64,000 bases of DNA from the NCBI GenBank assembly GCA_017792365.1, contig CP051229.1, positions 2,728,001 through 2,792,000 of the forward strand. The letters are read 5' to 3'. The notes beneath the pieces are model-generated. The model was not told the origin of the DNA and ran no database searches. It was given only the letters and a program-made list of their open reading frames with translations. The position numbers and the translations under genes were made by a program. This DNA comes from Hyphomonas sp. Its GTDB lineage: Bacteria; Pseudomonadota; Alphaproteobacteria; Caulobacterales; Hyphomonadaceae. This document shows positions 17,579 through 28,828 of the stretch, in pieces; position 1 is the first letter of the stretch; each line of letters opens with the position of its first letter.

Positions 17579-18652
17579 ATGGCCGAAGAGCAGGACAAGA
17601 GCCAGAAGACCGAGGCGCCGACTCCCAAGCGCCTGGAGGAGGCGCGCAAGAAGGGCGACATCGCCAAGAGCCAGGATGTGCCGATCTGGTTCGTACTGCT
17701 GGCGGCGGCTGGCATTCTTGCGGCGTCCGGCCCGATACTTGGCTCAATGGCTGCCCCGCTGGCCCGAATCCTTGATCATCCCCATGCGTTCGAGCTGACG
17801 AATGGCGGCGCGCAGGTCCTGGCCGCTCAGGTTCTGCTCGCCGTCGGGGGACCCGTCGCGATCATCTTCGGCATTCTGGCCGCGTCCTCCTTCCTTGGGC
17901 ACCTGATCCAGCATCGACCGCTGTGGACGCTCCACAAGGTCAAGCCGGAAATGTCGAAGCTGGATCCGGTGAAGGGGCTGGGACGCATTTTCGGCGCTCA
18001 GGGCTGGATGAACCTGTTGAAGGCGGCGCTGAAGATGCTCGCAGTGTGCGCCGCGATGCTGTTTGCGGTCTGGCCGGAGCGCAATGCGCTGTCTGAGGCG
18101 GGGCTTCTGGAGCCCGAATTCCTTGTCGCCCTGATACATTCATTGGTGGGACGGTTGTTCATCGCCGCACTGGTTGTCGTGGGGATCGTCGCCGCCATCG
18201 ATTTCCTCTGGCAGCGTCAGTCATTCATGTCCCGAATGAAGATGTCGCGGCGCGATGTACGCGATGAGACCAAGCAGTCCGAAGGCGATCCGCAGATCCG
18301 CGCCCGCCTGCGCGCGATCCGTCAGGAACGCGCGCGACGGCGCATGATGGCCTCGGTCAAGGACGCCACCGTCGTGATCACCAACCCGACGCACTATTCT
18401 GTCGCCTTGAGATACGATCCCGACCGTGATGCGGCACCGGTCTGCCTCGCCAAGGGCGTCGACGAGCTAGCGCTGCGGATTCGCCAGAAGGCGCGGGACG
18501 AGGGGGTGCCGCTTGTGGAAAACGTGCCGCTGGCGCGCGCCCTGTACGCCGGCGTCGAGATCGATGAGCCGGTTCCCAAGGAGCATTTCGAGGCGGTCGC
18601 AAAGGTGATCGGATTCGTCTTCAATACCGCGCGCAATCGCAGAGCCCATTAA
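17579..18652 (+). CDS. flhB: Flagellar export switch protein FlhB
   Basis: Switches export from rod/hook to filament substrates by self-cleavage. 357 residues. The N terminus KSQKTEAPTPKRLEEARKKG is diagnostic. Four transmembrane segments follow, then a cytoplasmic domain with the autocleavage site ITNPTHYSVALRYD (Asn-Pro-Thr-His intact, about 266-269) and PVCLAKGVDELALRIRQKAR. It starts at the base after the fliR stop, completing the fliQ-fliR-flhB export operon. cckA begins 68 bases downstream on the same strand. Confidence 0.96.
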   Translation: MAEEQDKSQKTEAPTPKRLEEARKKGDIAKSQDVPIWFVLLAAAGILAASGPILGSMAAPLARILDHPHAFELTNGGAQVLAAQVLLAVGGPVAIIFGILAASSFLGHLIQHRPLWTLHKVKPEMSKLDPVKGLGRIFGAQGWMNLLKAALKMLAVCAAMLFAVWPERNALSEAGLLEPEFLVALIHSLVGRLFIAALVVVGIVAAIDFLWQRQSFMSRMKMSRRDVRDETKQSEGDPQIRARLRAIRQERARRRMMASVKDATVVITNPTHYSVALRYDPDRDAAPVCLAKGVDELALRIRQKARDEGVPLVENVPLARALYAGVEIDEPVPKEHFEAVAKVIGFVFNTARNRRAH

Positions 18653-18720
18653 CCCTCTAGGGGCCGCAAAACGCTACGAATCAGGCCAATACTGTCGCGC
18701 AGAGCCATGGATCGGACCAA

Positions 18721-21352
18721 ATGAGCAATCCTCGGGACCTCCTGCCGGACGAGCCCGGCCACGAGACGGCCGCCGCCTCGCACGGATCGAGGGGGTTCGA
18801 TCCTCTACAGGTCGGTTTCTGGGGAGCCCTGGCGGTTGCCGGCGGCGCGGCCGGAATGGCGCTGACCTGGCGCGAAGCGGTGGGTCCGGCGGGCGCAGTT
18901 CTCGTTGTTGGCCTTGGCGCGATGGCGCTGGTTCTCGCCCTCTGGGCGTTTCGTGGCGGCGGCAAGAGCCTCGGCCTGTTCCCGGAGCGGGGCGCAGCCG
19001 TAGCGGTGGCGCAGACGCGCGCGAAGACGGCCTGGCTCGATGCGCTGGGCGAACCGGCGTTGATCTCGGATCGCGGTGGCGCGACGCTCGCCGCCAACGC
19101 GGCCTATGCAGACCTGTCCCGGGTTGCGCGGCGCCTCGGTGAATCGAGCCACGTGCCATCGCTGGATCGGGTCTTCAGCAGTCATCCCGGCATGTCGCAG
19201 CCGCTTTTCCGGCTGTCGAAGGCCGTGAGGGCGGGTGAAGCGCGACGGGAAGTCCTGCCGGCGATACAGGTCGGCGAAACGACCGCGACGGTTCAATACG
19301 AAGCCAGCGTTTCGCCGCTCGGCGACAATCGCGCCCTGTGGCGGCTGCGTCAGGTCGAGACGACCACGACGTCGACCAGCTCGGTCGACGCGCGCGCCCT
19401 GTACATGGAAGACGCGCCGGTTGGATTCTTTTCGGCTCGGCGGGATGGCCGCGTCATCTACGCCAACCAGGCCCTTCGGAAACTTCTCGGGCTGCCTGAC
19501 GAGCTGGCGGGGCTTCGGATCGAGGACATTCTGCATTCGTCAGGCCTGCGGTTGATGAAGCAGGAGAACCGCAGCGGCGCATCCCAACGCGCGGAAGTGG
19601 TCATGCGCGCACGCGACGGCGTGGAAGTGCCCGCGACGCTGATTACGACTGGGCGGAAAAGGGGCTGAGGCCCTGACCAGATCGGTCGTGCATGTGTCGA
19701 GCGCTGCTGACGCCGTCTCGGTGCGCCAGACCGGCGGCGCGAGCGCCGCTGCAGCGCGGCAGGCGGGAACAGACCAGCTTCCCTCGCCATCCGGCGACAT
19801 GATGTTTGCTGACGCGCCGTTCGGCGTCGTCCGGTTGGAAGGCGAGAGCATAGATTCGGCGGTGATGCTGGACGCCAACCGGGAGTTGATGTCGATCAGC
19901 GGCGGTCGCGCGCAGCCGGGATCGCGGTTCGCCGACCTGTTCATCGCCGACCAGGGGCCGGCGGCGCTCGCCGAGAAGCTTCGCGATGCGCTGGACAAGG
20001 CGGTAAACCTGCGGCTGGCGGGCCCCGATGAAAAATGCGCGGACGTGTTCGTCGTGCTCGACCGTCACGGGCGTCCGTCGGCTGCGTACGTGATCGATGT
20101 GACCGACAAGGTTCAGATGCAGCAATCGCTGGCGGCCGGTCAGAAGCTGCAGGCCATGGGGCAGCTTGCCGGCGGCGTGGCGCACGATTTCAACAACCAG
20201 CTTCAGGGCATCATCTTCAACGTCAACAAACTGCAGGTTCGGCATCCGCCCGGAGATCCGACCTACGCCGAGCTGAAGTCGATCTACGAGTTTGCGGCGC
20301 GCGGCGCGGAACTCGTCCGAACCATGCTCGCCTGGTCACGCAAGCAGGTGTTCCGGCAGGAGGTTTTCGACGTCTCGGACTTCGTGTCCGAGAGCTATAT
20401 GTTCCTGCGTGACATCATCGATGAACGCATCAAGCTGGACATCGTGCATGGCCGAGACCTGCCGCCGATCCGCGCCGACAGGCTGCAGCTGGACACGGCG
20501 CTGACCAATCTGTGCACCAACGCCCGCGACGCCATGCTGGAGAAGAATGGCGGCGGGCAACTGACGATCCGCACCTCGAAAGCGGATGCGTCGGTTGCGC
20601 GCGCCGACAATTTCAACCTCGTGCCGGAAGGCGACTACGTCCTCATCGAAGTGATCGATGACGGCGCCGGCATCCCGCCCGAACTGATGCAGAAGATCTT
20701 CGAACCGTTCTTCACGACCAAGGATGAGGGGAAGGGCACAGGCTACGGCCTGGCGACCGTCTACGGGATCGTGAAGCAGTCAGGCGGGTTCATCTATCCT
20801 GTGTCCAAGGTCGGCCGCGGCACCACGTTCAAGGTGTTCCTGCCCGCCTATGACGGTGAGCTTGAGCCGGTCGAGGATGTGGAATCGCCGCGTGAGCTGG
20901 CGCCGCCGCCAACAGCGGAAGGCGCCAATGCCGGCAAGGCCGGCGATCTGGCCGGCCGTGGCCGCATTCTCCTGGTGGAGGATGAGGACGGGGTGCGTGG
21001 ACTGGCGGTCCAGCTGCTGTCGTCGTTCGGCTATCAGGTGATGGAGGCCGCCGATGGCGAATCGGCGCTGGAGATCATCAAGTCGAACGCCGGCGCGATC
21101 GATATCCTGATCTCCGACGTCGTCATGCCGGGCATGGACGGCCCGGCGCTGCTGGAGGCCTCGCGCGACTATCTCGGCCATGCGCGGGTCGTATTCATCT
21201 CCGGCTACACGGAGCGTGACATGACGCAGGCTGTCGACAAGGGCAGAGCGGTGTCGTTCATGCCCAAGCCGTTCACGCTCAGGCAGCTGGGCGAGCGCGT
21301 GAAGCAGGAACTCGCCGCCATCGCCAGTGAACGGCCCGACGGCGAAACCTGA
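18721..21352 (+). CDS. cckA: Cell-cycle hybrid histidine kinase CckA (frameshifted)
   Basis: Hybrid kinase that controls the CtrA phosphorelay. Two frames join into 876 residues if one extra base in the AAAAGGGG run at 19657-19664 is removed (joined reading [13 protein letters not shown]). Two transmembrane helices (about 32-75) lead to PAS domains ([35 protein letters not shown]). The HisKA site [18 protein letters not shown] follows, then the ATP-binding lid ([35 protein letters not shown]), and a C-terminal receiver ([14 protein letters not shown]; phosphoacceptor in [12 protein letters not shown]). Its position directly after flhB links flagellar export genes to their upstream regulator. 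Confidence 0.9.
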
Positions 21353-21370
21353 GCTTCTGGATAGGCGCGC

Positions 21371-21862
21371 CTACTCGACCGTGATGGTGATCTTCTCCGA
21401 CATAACCGGAGGGTCGAATTGTTCGTGGTTCAGGTCGCCGAAATTGAGCTGCAGCGTGTGCTGGCCGGGCGGCAGATCCAGAACGGTTTCCGTCTGGCCG
21501 CCGCCAAAGTGGCGATGCTGGTCATCGTTCGGGATGGCGTATTCCATGTCCTCCTCGCTCAGCTCGGTATTGATGAGGAGGTGGTGATGGCCCGTCAGCT
21601 CCTTATCGGTGAGCGCCGGCGCGACGCCGAGACCCGAAACGCCAAAGACAACGCGGAAGGGCGAACTCACGACATCGCCATCGGCAAGATTGACGAAATA
21701 GACCGCAGGCGCTGCCGTGGCCGGTGGGGCTGACAGCGCATCAATGCGTCCGGCGCGGGCTTCCAGCGCCGGGTCGCTCTGGATCACCGGTTCTGAAGGC
21801 TCCGGCGCGCAGGCCGAAAGCGCCAGAGATGTCACTAGACCGATAGCCAACAGAACCCGCAT
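21371..21862 (-). CDS. DUF4399-type lipoprotein
   Basis: 163 residues from ATG 21862, preceded by GGAGTGGGAAGAC. A lipoprotein signal (LLAIGLVTSLALSAC, Cys at about 18) is followed by a Pro/Ala-rich spacer and a compact domain with VYFVNLADGDVVSSPFRVVF, HHHLLINTE, HRHFGGGQTETVLDLPPGQH and TLQLNFGDLNHEQFDPP, the pattern of DUF4399. Function is unknown; the His-rich loops could bind metal (inference). It ends tail-to-tail with cckA. Confidence 0.82.
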   Translation of the reverse strand: MRVLLAIGLVTSLALSACAPEPSEPVIQSDPALEARAGRIDALSAPPATAAPAVYFVNLADGDVVSSPFRVVFGVSGLGVAPALTDKELTGHHHLLINTELSEEDMEYAIPNDDQHRHFGGGQTETVLDLPPGQHTLQLNFGDLNHEQFDPPVMSEKITITVE

Positions 21863-22005
21863 GTCTTCCCACTCCGCTGAAATTCCCGGTCTGCCTATCA
21901 CAAACTTCCACGATCGGCACGGCCGCCAAGCCGAGTGACTTCGCATCGAAATGGCGTCATGCGCGACGATCAACAAACTGAGACAGTACCCGCATATTCA
22001 CTCTT

Positions 22006-22029
22006 TGTTCCGCAGAACATTTGTGGTAC
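22006..22029. promoter_or_regulatory. Candidate LexA/SOS operator upstream of recA
   Basis: An inverted repeat TGTTC-CGCA-GAACA (22006-22019) overlaps GAAC-N7-GTAC (22015-22029). The latter is one mismatch from the GAAC-N7-GAAC form of the alphaproteobacterial LexA box. It lies 66-89 bases upstream of the recA ATG, a reasonable operator position. No LexA gene is in the window. Confidence 0.4.
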
Positions 22030-22094
22030 AAACCATTCTGGAACGGCGGTTAACCGGGCTTCCCGAGGCCGCTTGGGCATGGCAGGAGTGTGAA

Positions 22095-23172
22095 ATGGCA
22101 TCGGCGAACCTGAAGGTCGTAGAGGGCGGCGGAATGGACAAGGAAAAGGCTCTTGAAACGGCGCTCGGCCAGATTGAGCGCAATTTCGGCAAGGGCTCCA
22201 TCATGCGGCTGGGAGAACGCCGCGAGATGGACATCGAGGCGCTTTCAACGGGATCGCTGGGTCTGGACATCGCCCTTGGCATCGGGGGCCTGCCGCGCGG
22301 CCGGATTGTCGAGATCTATGGCCCGGAAAGCTCGGGCAAGACGACGCTGGCTTTGCACGTGGCCGCCGAAGCGCAGAAGAGCGGCGGCGTCTGCGCTTTC
22401 GTTGACGCCGAGCACGCGCTGGACCCGGTTTACGCATCAAAGCTCGGTGTCGATCTGGATGACCTCCTGATTTCCCAGCCTGACACGGGTGAGCAGGCGC
22501 TTGAAATCGCAGATACGCTTGTCAGGTCCGGCGCCGTTGACGTGCTTGTGGTCGACTCGGTCGCTGCGCTCACACCGCGGGCGGAACTTGAAGGCGAGAT
22601 GGGCGACAGCCTTCCGGGTCTGCAGGCGCGTTTGATGAGCCAGGCGCTGCGAAAGCTGACGGGTTCGGTTTCGAAGTCGAAAACGATGGTGATCTTCATC
22701 AACCAGATCCGGATGAAGATCGGCGTGATGTTCGGCTCGCCAGAGACGACGTCGGGAAAATGCGCTGAAATTTTATTCTTCGGTGCGGCTGGATATCCGC
22801 CGCATCGGGCAGCTCAAGGATCGTGATGAGGTCATCGGCAACCAGACGCGGGTCAAGGTCGTCAAGAACAAGGTCGCGCCGCCTTTCCGCCAGTCGAGTT
22901 CGACATCATTTACGGCGAGGGCATCTCGAAGACCGGCGAGCTTCTGGACCTTGGGGTCAAGGCCGGCATCGTCGAAAGTCCGGATCGTGGTTCTCCTACG
23001 GTTCGCAGCGGATCGGTCAGGGCCGCGAGAATGCGCGCAAGTTTCTGAAGGACAATCCGGAAACGGCGGCCGAGATCGAGGAAGCCGTTCGCCGCAATGC
23101 CGGCATCCTGTCTGAGGAATGCTGGCGCTGGGTGAAGACGGCGAAGATCCGGCTCAGGCTGCGGAAGGCTAG
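22095..23172 (+). CDS. recA: Recombinase RecA (four apparent indels)
   Basis: DNA strand-exchange protein and SOS co-protease. ATG 22095 has AGGAG six bases upstream. Walker [14 protein letters not shown] and the IDINQ-equivalent [20 protein letters not shown] are intact. From 22757 the reading frame breaks four times: an extra A (22757-22760), and missing bases near 22893 (G), 22976 (A) and 23118 (A). After correction it reads through the canonical tail, including [52 protein letters not shown] and a final acidic [13 protein letters not shown] before TAG at 23172. That gives 359 residues, normal for RecA. Clustered errors in one conserved gene argue against a real pseudogene. Confidence 0.93.
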
Positions 23173-23208
23173 GTTCGCGGGTTCTCCCGATCAGGTGTTA
23201 CTGTTTGC

Positions 23209-23238
23209 GACGCGCGACCGGGCCTCCGATCGCGCGTC
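23209..23238 (+). terminator. Terminator-like hairpin after recA
   Basis: Nine-base arms GACGCGCGA and TCGCGCGTC, with a further three base pairs (CGG/CCG) after one mismatch, close on the loop GCCT. It starts 37 bases after the recA stop. No T-run follows (GTGGCGTTTG), so it may be a weak or factor-assisted terminator. The rest of the gap to alaS (23239-23416) holds only small GC hairpins. Confidence 0.45.
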
Positions 23239-23416
23239 GTGGCGTTTGATGCAGGCGTTCAGCTGCGGCTGCATTCGCTTGGCGCCAAGCCTTCTGCGGC
23301 CTATATCCGGCGCTGAACGGGGAATGGACTGATTAGCGACCTGTCTTGGAGGCGCTGAGGCGCCCTTGGGGCGTCAAAGCCTTTCCCACGGCCAAACCGA
23401 CGGAGCCTTGCGCCTG

Positions 23417-26093
23417 ATGCCGAACACATCAAAGCCCGGATCGATGGGGGTCAACGAGGTTCGCTCGACCTTCCTCGACTACTTTGCCGCGGCTGGCCAC
23501 AAGGTTGTGCCATCGGCTCCGCTTGTGCCGCAGGGCGATGCGACCCTGCTTTTCACCAACGCCGGCATGGTGCCGTTCAAGAACATCTTCACTGGCGTGG
23601 AGAAACCGGCGTCGCCCACAGCGGCGTCATCGCAGAAATGCGTGCGCGCAGGCGGTAAGCACAACGATCTCGACAATGTCGGGTACACGGCGCGCCACCA
23701 CACCTTCTTCGAGATGCTCGGAAATTTCTCCTTCGGCGACTACTTCAAGGCCGAAGCGATCGAGCATGCACGGAAACTGGTCACGGGACCGTTCGGTCTT
23801 CCCGCCGACAGGCTGCTGGTCACTGTCTATGCGGAGGATACCGAGGCCGCTGCGCTGTGGAAGAAAATCGCGGGCCTTCCCGAAGACCGCATCATCCCGA
23901 TCGCAACCTCGGACAATTTCTGGTCAATGGGCGACACCGGTCCGTGCGGACCTTGCTCGGAAATCTTCTTCGATCACGGGCCGCATATCGCGGGCGGCCC
24001 GCCCGGCTCGCCGGATGAGGACGGCGACCGCTTCATCGAGATCTGGAATCTCGTCTTCATGCAGTTCGACCAGCGCGCCGACGGATCGCGCATCGAATTG
24101 CCGAAGCCCTCGATCGACACCGGTATGGGCCTGGAGCGGATTTCGGCCATCCTGCAGGGCGTTCACAACAATTACGATATCGATCTCTTCAGGAACCTGA
24201 TCTCCGCGGCGGAGGCCGTTTACGGCCAGCGCGCGGTTGATGACAGGCTGGCCTCGTTCCGAGTGATCGCCGACCATCTGCGCGCGACGTCATTCCTCAT
24301 CGCGGACGGTGTGACGCCCAGCAATGAAGGCAGGGGATATGTGCTTCGGCGCATCATGCGTCGCGCCATGCGCCACGGACACATCCTGGGCGCGCGCGAG
24401 CCGCTGATGCACAAACTCGTCCCGGCGCTGGTCGGCGAAATGGGCGATGCCTACCCGGAGCTCGGGCGGGCGCAGAAGGCGATCGAGAGCGCGCTGAGTC
24501 AGGAGGAAGCGAGCTTCCAGCGAACGCTGGGTCGCGGCCTGCAACTGCTTGACGACGCGACTGCAGGTCTCAAGGCGGGCGGTGAACTGGCAGGCGAGAC
24601 CGCGTTCAAGCTCTATGACACCTATGGCTTCCCGCTGGACCTGACGCAGGATGTTCTGCGGGCGCGGGATCTCACCGTGGATGAGGCAGGCTTCAACGCG
24701 GCCATGGCCGAACAGAAGTCCCGCTCTCAGGACAGCTGGAAGGGGGCCGGCGACGGCGCCTCCGATGAGGTCTGGTTCTCGGTTCGCGACGCTTCGGGCG
24801 CAACCAACTTCCATGGGTATGATCTCGCAGAGACGTCTGGCGTCCTGAAGGCGATCCTCAAGGACGGATCGCGTGTCGAGAATCTGAAGCAAGGCGAAGC
24901 GGCGGAGCTCGTTTTTGATCAGACACCCTTCTATGCGGAGTCGGGCGGACAGGCCGGGGATCGCGGAGAGATCCTGTTTGCGGGCGGGGGCCGCTTCCGG
25001 GTGGATGATGTCCAGAAACGCGCCGGCGATGTCTTTACGCACGTCGGCGAGATGGTCGCTGGATCGGTCTCCACCGGCAGCGTAGCCGAGTTGAAGATCG
25101 ACGGTGCGGCGCGCCAAGGTCCGCGCCAATCATTCCGCAACGCACCTTCTGCATGCGGCGCTGCGAAATACCTTGGGCGAGCACGTCACGCAGAAGGGTT
25201 CGCTGGTCGAAGCGGATTACTTCCGGTTCGACTTCTCGCACAACGCGCCCGTGACGCAGGCTCAGCTCGATGCGATCGAAGACGAAGTGAATGCGGTCAT
25301 ACGTCAGAACGCCGAGGCGCAGACGCGCGAAATGGCGCCGGATGATGCGGTGAAGGCCGGTGCGCTCGCGCTATTCGGTGAAAAGTATGGCGACAGCGTC
25401 CGCGTTCTCCGGCTCGGTAATTCTGTCAGCAAGCATGACGCGCCGTATTCGGTAGAATTGTGTGGCGGCACGCACGTCGCCCGCACGGGCGACATTGCGA
25501 TGTTCGTCATCACCTCCGAGGGCGGGGTCTCGTCGGGCGTCCGCCGGATTGAGGGCGCCACGGGAGCGGCGGCCTTCGCGTTCCTCAAGGAAAGAGCCAA
25601 TTCGGCCAGATCGATCGCTGATCAGCTGAAGACGCCTGTCAGTGAAGTCTCAGCACGCGTCACCGCACTGGCCGAGCAGAGAAAGAAGCTCGAACAGGAG
25701 CTGGCGGAAGCGCGCCGCAAGCTCGCCATGTCCGGCGGCGCGGGCGAAGCCTCCGACAAGCCCGAGGAAATCAACGGCGTGAAGCTGCTGGCGAAGCTGG
25801 CCGATGGCCTGCCGGCCAAGGATCTCAAGCCGATGGCCGACGATGCAAAGGCCAAGCTCGGCTCAGGCGTTGCCGTGCTCGTCGCAGTGAACGACGGCAA
25901 GGCCGCTGTCGTCGTGGGCGTCACTGACGACCTCACCAGCCGGTTCAACGCGGTGGAGCTCGTCAAGGCGGCGTCTGCTGCAGTTGGGGGCAAGGGCGGC
26001 GGCGGCAGGCCAGACCTCGCGCAGGCGGGCGGGCCGGACGGAGCCAAAGCGAAGGACGCGGTGGAGGCTGTGCGTCAGGCGCTTGCGCAATAG
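23417..26093 (+). CDS. alaS: Alanyl-tRNA synthetase (one frameshift)
   Basis: Charges tRNA-Ala; essential. Two frames join to 892 residues if two bases (a CG unit) are restored near 25104-25110, giving the expected [20 protein letters not shown]. Class II motifs are at the N terminus ([35 protein letters not shown]). The editing domain has [11 protein letters not shown] and [15 protein letters not shown] with its zinc-binding His/Cys residues, and the C-terminal Gly-rich DHH-associated part ends [19 protein letters not shown] 23417 is chosen; ATG 23444 (MGVNEVRST) is the alternative. Confidence 0.94.
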
Positions 26094-26110
26094 GCTGGCC
26101 TGACCAGGTC

Positions 26111-26482
26111 TCAGACGGCGAGGCCCACCAGCGCGAGGATGCCGGCGGCGGCAAACGCGCCCCAGGATCGAACGTCAAAGTCCGGCGCTGCGGTTTGCAC
26201 GGCGGTGAGAAGCCGTAGTCCCGATGCGGCCAGGGCGATGAGCGACAGCCATACGGCGACATCTCGTGCGCCATCATTGCGCGCAGCATCGGCGAACACG
26301 ATCGCCATCGAGGCAAGAAGCACGGTCTGGATATGCCGGCCGAACCACGCGTCAGCATTCAATGCGTTGACGTCGCCAAGCGGTTCTGCGGGATCGCGAA
26401 GCTGGCGCTTTCGACCGACCATCACGTGGATGATGAGGCCAAAGGCGCTGACGCCGCCGGCAAGGAGCAGGAAGTAATTCAT
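26111..26482 (-). CDS. Small polytopic membrane protein, function unknown
   Basis: 123 residues with about four hydrophobic segments: YFLLLAGGVSAFGLIIHVMV; HIQTVLLASMAIVFADAA; DVAVWLSLIALAASGLRLL; WGAFAAAGILALVGLAV. Basic residues RKRQLRD follow the first helix. ATG 26482 precedes the first helix; the longer frame upstream runs antisense to nothing conserved. It lies between alaS (tail-to-tail, 17-base gap) and icd on the same strand as icd. No family recognised. Confidence 0.7.
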   Translation of the reverse strand: MNYFLLLAGGVSAFGLIIHVMVGRKRQLRDPAEPLGDVNALNADAWFGRHIQTVLLASMAIVFADAARNDGARDVAVWLSLIALAASGLRLLTAVQTAAPDFDVRSWGAFAAAGILALVGLAV

Positions 26483-26529
26483 GCGTCCCCAAGATCGCAG
26501 CGGCGCACTGCGCCGCTGCGGCCAATCAT

Positions 26530-27744
26530 TCAGCCAGCCATGGCTTCCTGGAAGTTGCCGGCGACTTTCTCGATGAAGCCTTCGGTCGTGAGCCATGACT
26601 GATCGGCGCCGATCAGCAGCGCGAGGTCTTTCGTCATGTGTCCGGCCTCGACGGTGGAGATCACCGTGGATTCCAGCGTGTGGGCGAACTTGATCAGTTC
26701 CTGATTGCCGTCGAGCTTGCCGCGATGCGCCAGGCCGCGCGTCCATGCGAAGATGGATGCGATCGAGTTCGTAGAAGTGGCTTCGCCCTTCTGGTGCGCG
26801 CGATAGTGGCGCGTGACCGTACCGTGGGCGGCCTCGGCTTCAACCGTCTGGCCGTCAGGCGTCATCAGCACGGAGGTCATGAGGCCAAGCGAGCCATAGC
26901 CCTGCGCGACCGTGTCGGATTGCACGTCGCCATCGTAGTTCTTGCAGGCCCAGACGTAGCCGCCAGACCATTTGAGCGAAGCGGCGACCATGTCGTCGAT
27001 CAGGCGGTGCTCGTAGTGCGCGCCGACTTCCTTGAACTTGTCCTCGAACTCGGCCTCGTAGACTTCCTGGAACAGGTCCTTGAAGCGACCGTCGTACTTC
27101 TTGAGGATCGTGTTCTTGGTCGAGAGGTAGACCGGCCACTTCCGGTTGAGGCCGTAGTTGAAGCAGGCCCGCGCGAAATCGCGGATCGAATCGTCGAGGT
27201 TGTACATGCCCATCGCGATGCCTGCGCTGGGGAAGTCGAACACTTCGTGCTCGATGACCGTGCCGTCCTCGCCAACGAACTTCATCGTCAGCTTGCCCTT
27301 GCCGGGAACCAGGAAGTCGGTTGCACGGTACTGGTCGCCATAGGCGTGACGACCGACGACGACTGGCTCGGTCCAGCCAGGAACCAGCCGCGGAACGTTC
27401 TTGATCACGATCGGCTCGCGGAACACGACGCCGCCAAGGATGTTGCGGATCGTTCCGTTGGGCGAGCGCCACATCTTCTTCAGGCCAAATTCCTCGACCC
27501 GCGCTTCATCCGGCGTGATCGTCGCGCACTTGATCGCGACGCCGTACTTCTTGGTGGCTTCGGCGGCGTCGATGGTGATCTGGTCGTCGGTTTCGTCCCG
27601 GCTGGTCACCGACAGGTCGAAGTATTTCAGGTCAATATCGAGGTAGGGCAGGATCAGGCGATCCTTGATCATGGCCCAGATGATCCGGGTCATCTCGTCG
27701 CCGTCCATCTCGACAACGGGATTTTCGACCTTGATAACGGCCAT
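26530..27744 (-). CDS. icd: NADP-dependent isocitrate dehydrogenase
   Basis: TCA-cycle oxidative decarboxylation of isocitrate to 2-oxoglutarate. 404 residues of the eukaryote-like dimeric subfamily common in alphaproteobacteria. N terminus [20 protein letters not shown]; substrate-binding [37 protein letters not shown]; cofactor region [18 protein letters not shown], where Arg and His discriminate NADP. ATG 27744 has AGAGGAG upstream; the frame opens 11 codons earlier without a better site. Monocistronic by spacing. Confidence 0.96.
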   Translation of the reverse strand: MAVIKVENPVVEMDGDEMTRIIWAMIKDRLILPYLDIDLKYFDLSVTSRDETDDQITIDAAEATKKYGVAIKCATITPDEARVEEFGLKKMWRSPNGTIRNILGGVVFREPIVIKNVPRLVPGWTEPVVVGRHAYGDQYRATDFLVPGKGKLTMKFVGEDGTVIEHEVFDFPSAGIAMGMYNLDDSIRDFARACFNYGLNRKWPVYLSTKNTILKKYDGRFKDLFQEVYEAEFEDKFKEVGAHYEHRLIDDMVAASLKWSGGYVWACKNYDGDVQSDTVAQGYGSLGLMTSVLMTPDGQTVEAEAAHGTVTRHYRAHQKGEATSTNSIASIFAWTRGLAHRGKLDGNQELIKFAHTLESTVISTVEAGHMTKDLALLIGADQSWLTTEGFIEKVAGNFQEAMAG

Positions 27745-27918
27745 GAAATGCTCCTCTGAAAGTCCGGGCGCCGCCATGGCGCGCCAACTGAATGCGAGGC
27801 CTATATCAAAGCCCTCGGCGTGTACAAAGGGTAAGCGATAAAAGCCGCCGTACCGGGCATGCCGCCGGAACTGTCGTCCGCCCGAGGCTGGACGCGCTCA
27901 GACAGGGAAAACCTGCAA

Positions 27919-28671
27919 ATGCAAACGGCCCAAACCGCCCCGGCCATCGTTCTTGTCCATCCCCAGATGGGCGAAAACATCGGCGCTGCGGCGCGCGTGA
28001 TGGCGAATTTCGGCCTTTGCGATCTGCGACTGGTCGCGCCGCGCGACGGCTGGCCCAACCCCGCCGCCGAGACAATGAGCGCTGGCGCGCTGCCGGAACA
28101 TGTCGATGTGACCGTCTTCGATGCTGTCGAGGCCGCCATTGCAGACTTGAACATGGTGATCGCCACCACGGCGCGGCCGCGCGGCATGGAAAAACCGGTG
28201 CTTGGAACCGGGGCGGCGGTGCAGAAGCTGAAATCGGTCGCGGGCGCGACCGGACTGCTGTTTGGCGCGGAAAAGTCGGGTCTGGAGAACGAGGCGGTGG
28301 CGCTGTGCGATGCGATACTCACATACCCCGTCAATGCCCGGTTCAGTTCCCTGAACCTGGCTCAGTCGGTAGCGGCTTTCGCGCACGCCTGGGCGGAAGA
28401 GGGCGCTCCCGAGGACTCAGCGGCGCTGCAAGGGGCTCCGATACCGGCCACGAAAAGCGAGCTGCAGAACATGATGGAGCACTTCGAGGATGAGCTGGAT
28501 CGGGCAGGCTTCTTTCACCCTGAGGTCAAGAAGCCTGTGATGATTCAGAACCTGCGCAACGCATTCACCCGGGCGGGCTGGACGGCTCAGGAGGTCCGCA
28601 CGTTCCGGGGCGCCATCAAGGCGCTCGCCCTCGGCCGTGGCAGTGCGCGCATCGACAGGCCGGGTGGTTGA
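27919..28671 (+). CDS. TrmJ-like tRNA/rRNA 2'-O-methyltransferase (SPOUT)
   Basis: SAM-dependent ribose methyltransferase of the TrmH/SpoU superfamily, closest in layout to TrmJ, which modifies position 32 of tRNAs. 250 residues from ATG 27919. N-terminal VLVHPQMGENIGAAARVMAN (motif 1 with conserved Asn-Ile-Gly-Ala), motif 2 GLLFGAEKSGLENEAVALCD, and motif 3 PVNARFSSLNLAQSVAAFA all intact. A C-terminal helical extension (ELQNMMEHFEDELDRAGFF) supports TrmJ. A start at ATG 27859 is possible but has no ribosome site. Confidence 0.87.
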   Translation: MQTAQTAPAIVLVHPQMGENIGAAARVMANFGLCDLRLVAPRDGWPNPAAETMSAGALPEHVDVTVFDAVEAAIADLNMVIATTARPRGMEKPVLGTGAAVQKLKSVAGATGLLFGAEKSGLENEAVALCDAILTYPVNARFSSLNLAQSVAAFAHAWAEEGAPEDSAALQGAPIPATKSELQNMMEHFEDELDRAGFFHPEVKKPVMIQNLRNAFTRAGWTAQEVRTFRGAIKALALGRGSARIDRPGG

Positions 28672-28803
28672 ACGCAACGCTTCGTTACTGGTAGCTGGAC
28701 CAGCGGTCTGGCGGTGCGCGTCTGCCTCAAAAAGGCGAGCAGCCTCAGAAGCTTGCTGTTAGCGCGGGACGGTTGCCTCCCCGCTGAATAACAGCACCTG
28801 AAA

Positions 28804-28828
28804 CTATCGTGAATTGCCCTCACGGTAG
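28804..28828. promoter_or_regulatory. Inverted repeat upstream of the first TonB receptor
   Basis: CTATCGTGA-N7-TCACGGTAG: nine-base arms with eight of nine pairing, spacer attgccc, 56 bases before the receptor ATG. It is flanked downstream by TTAAC at 28836 and 28860. The rest of the 213-base gap from 28672 shows no gene. Size and position suit a repressor or activator site; no cognate regulator is identified. Confidence 0.4.

Noticed and set aside
22095-23172. recA as a true pseudogene
   Set aside because: Four independent small indels restore a perfect RecA, which is more consistent with sequence error than decay.
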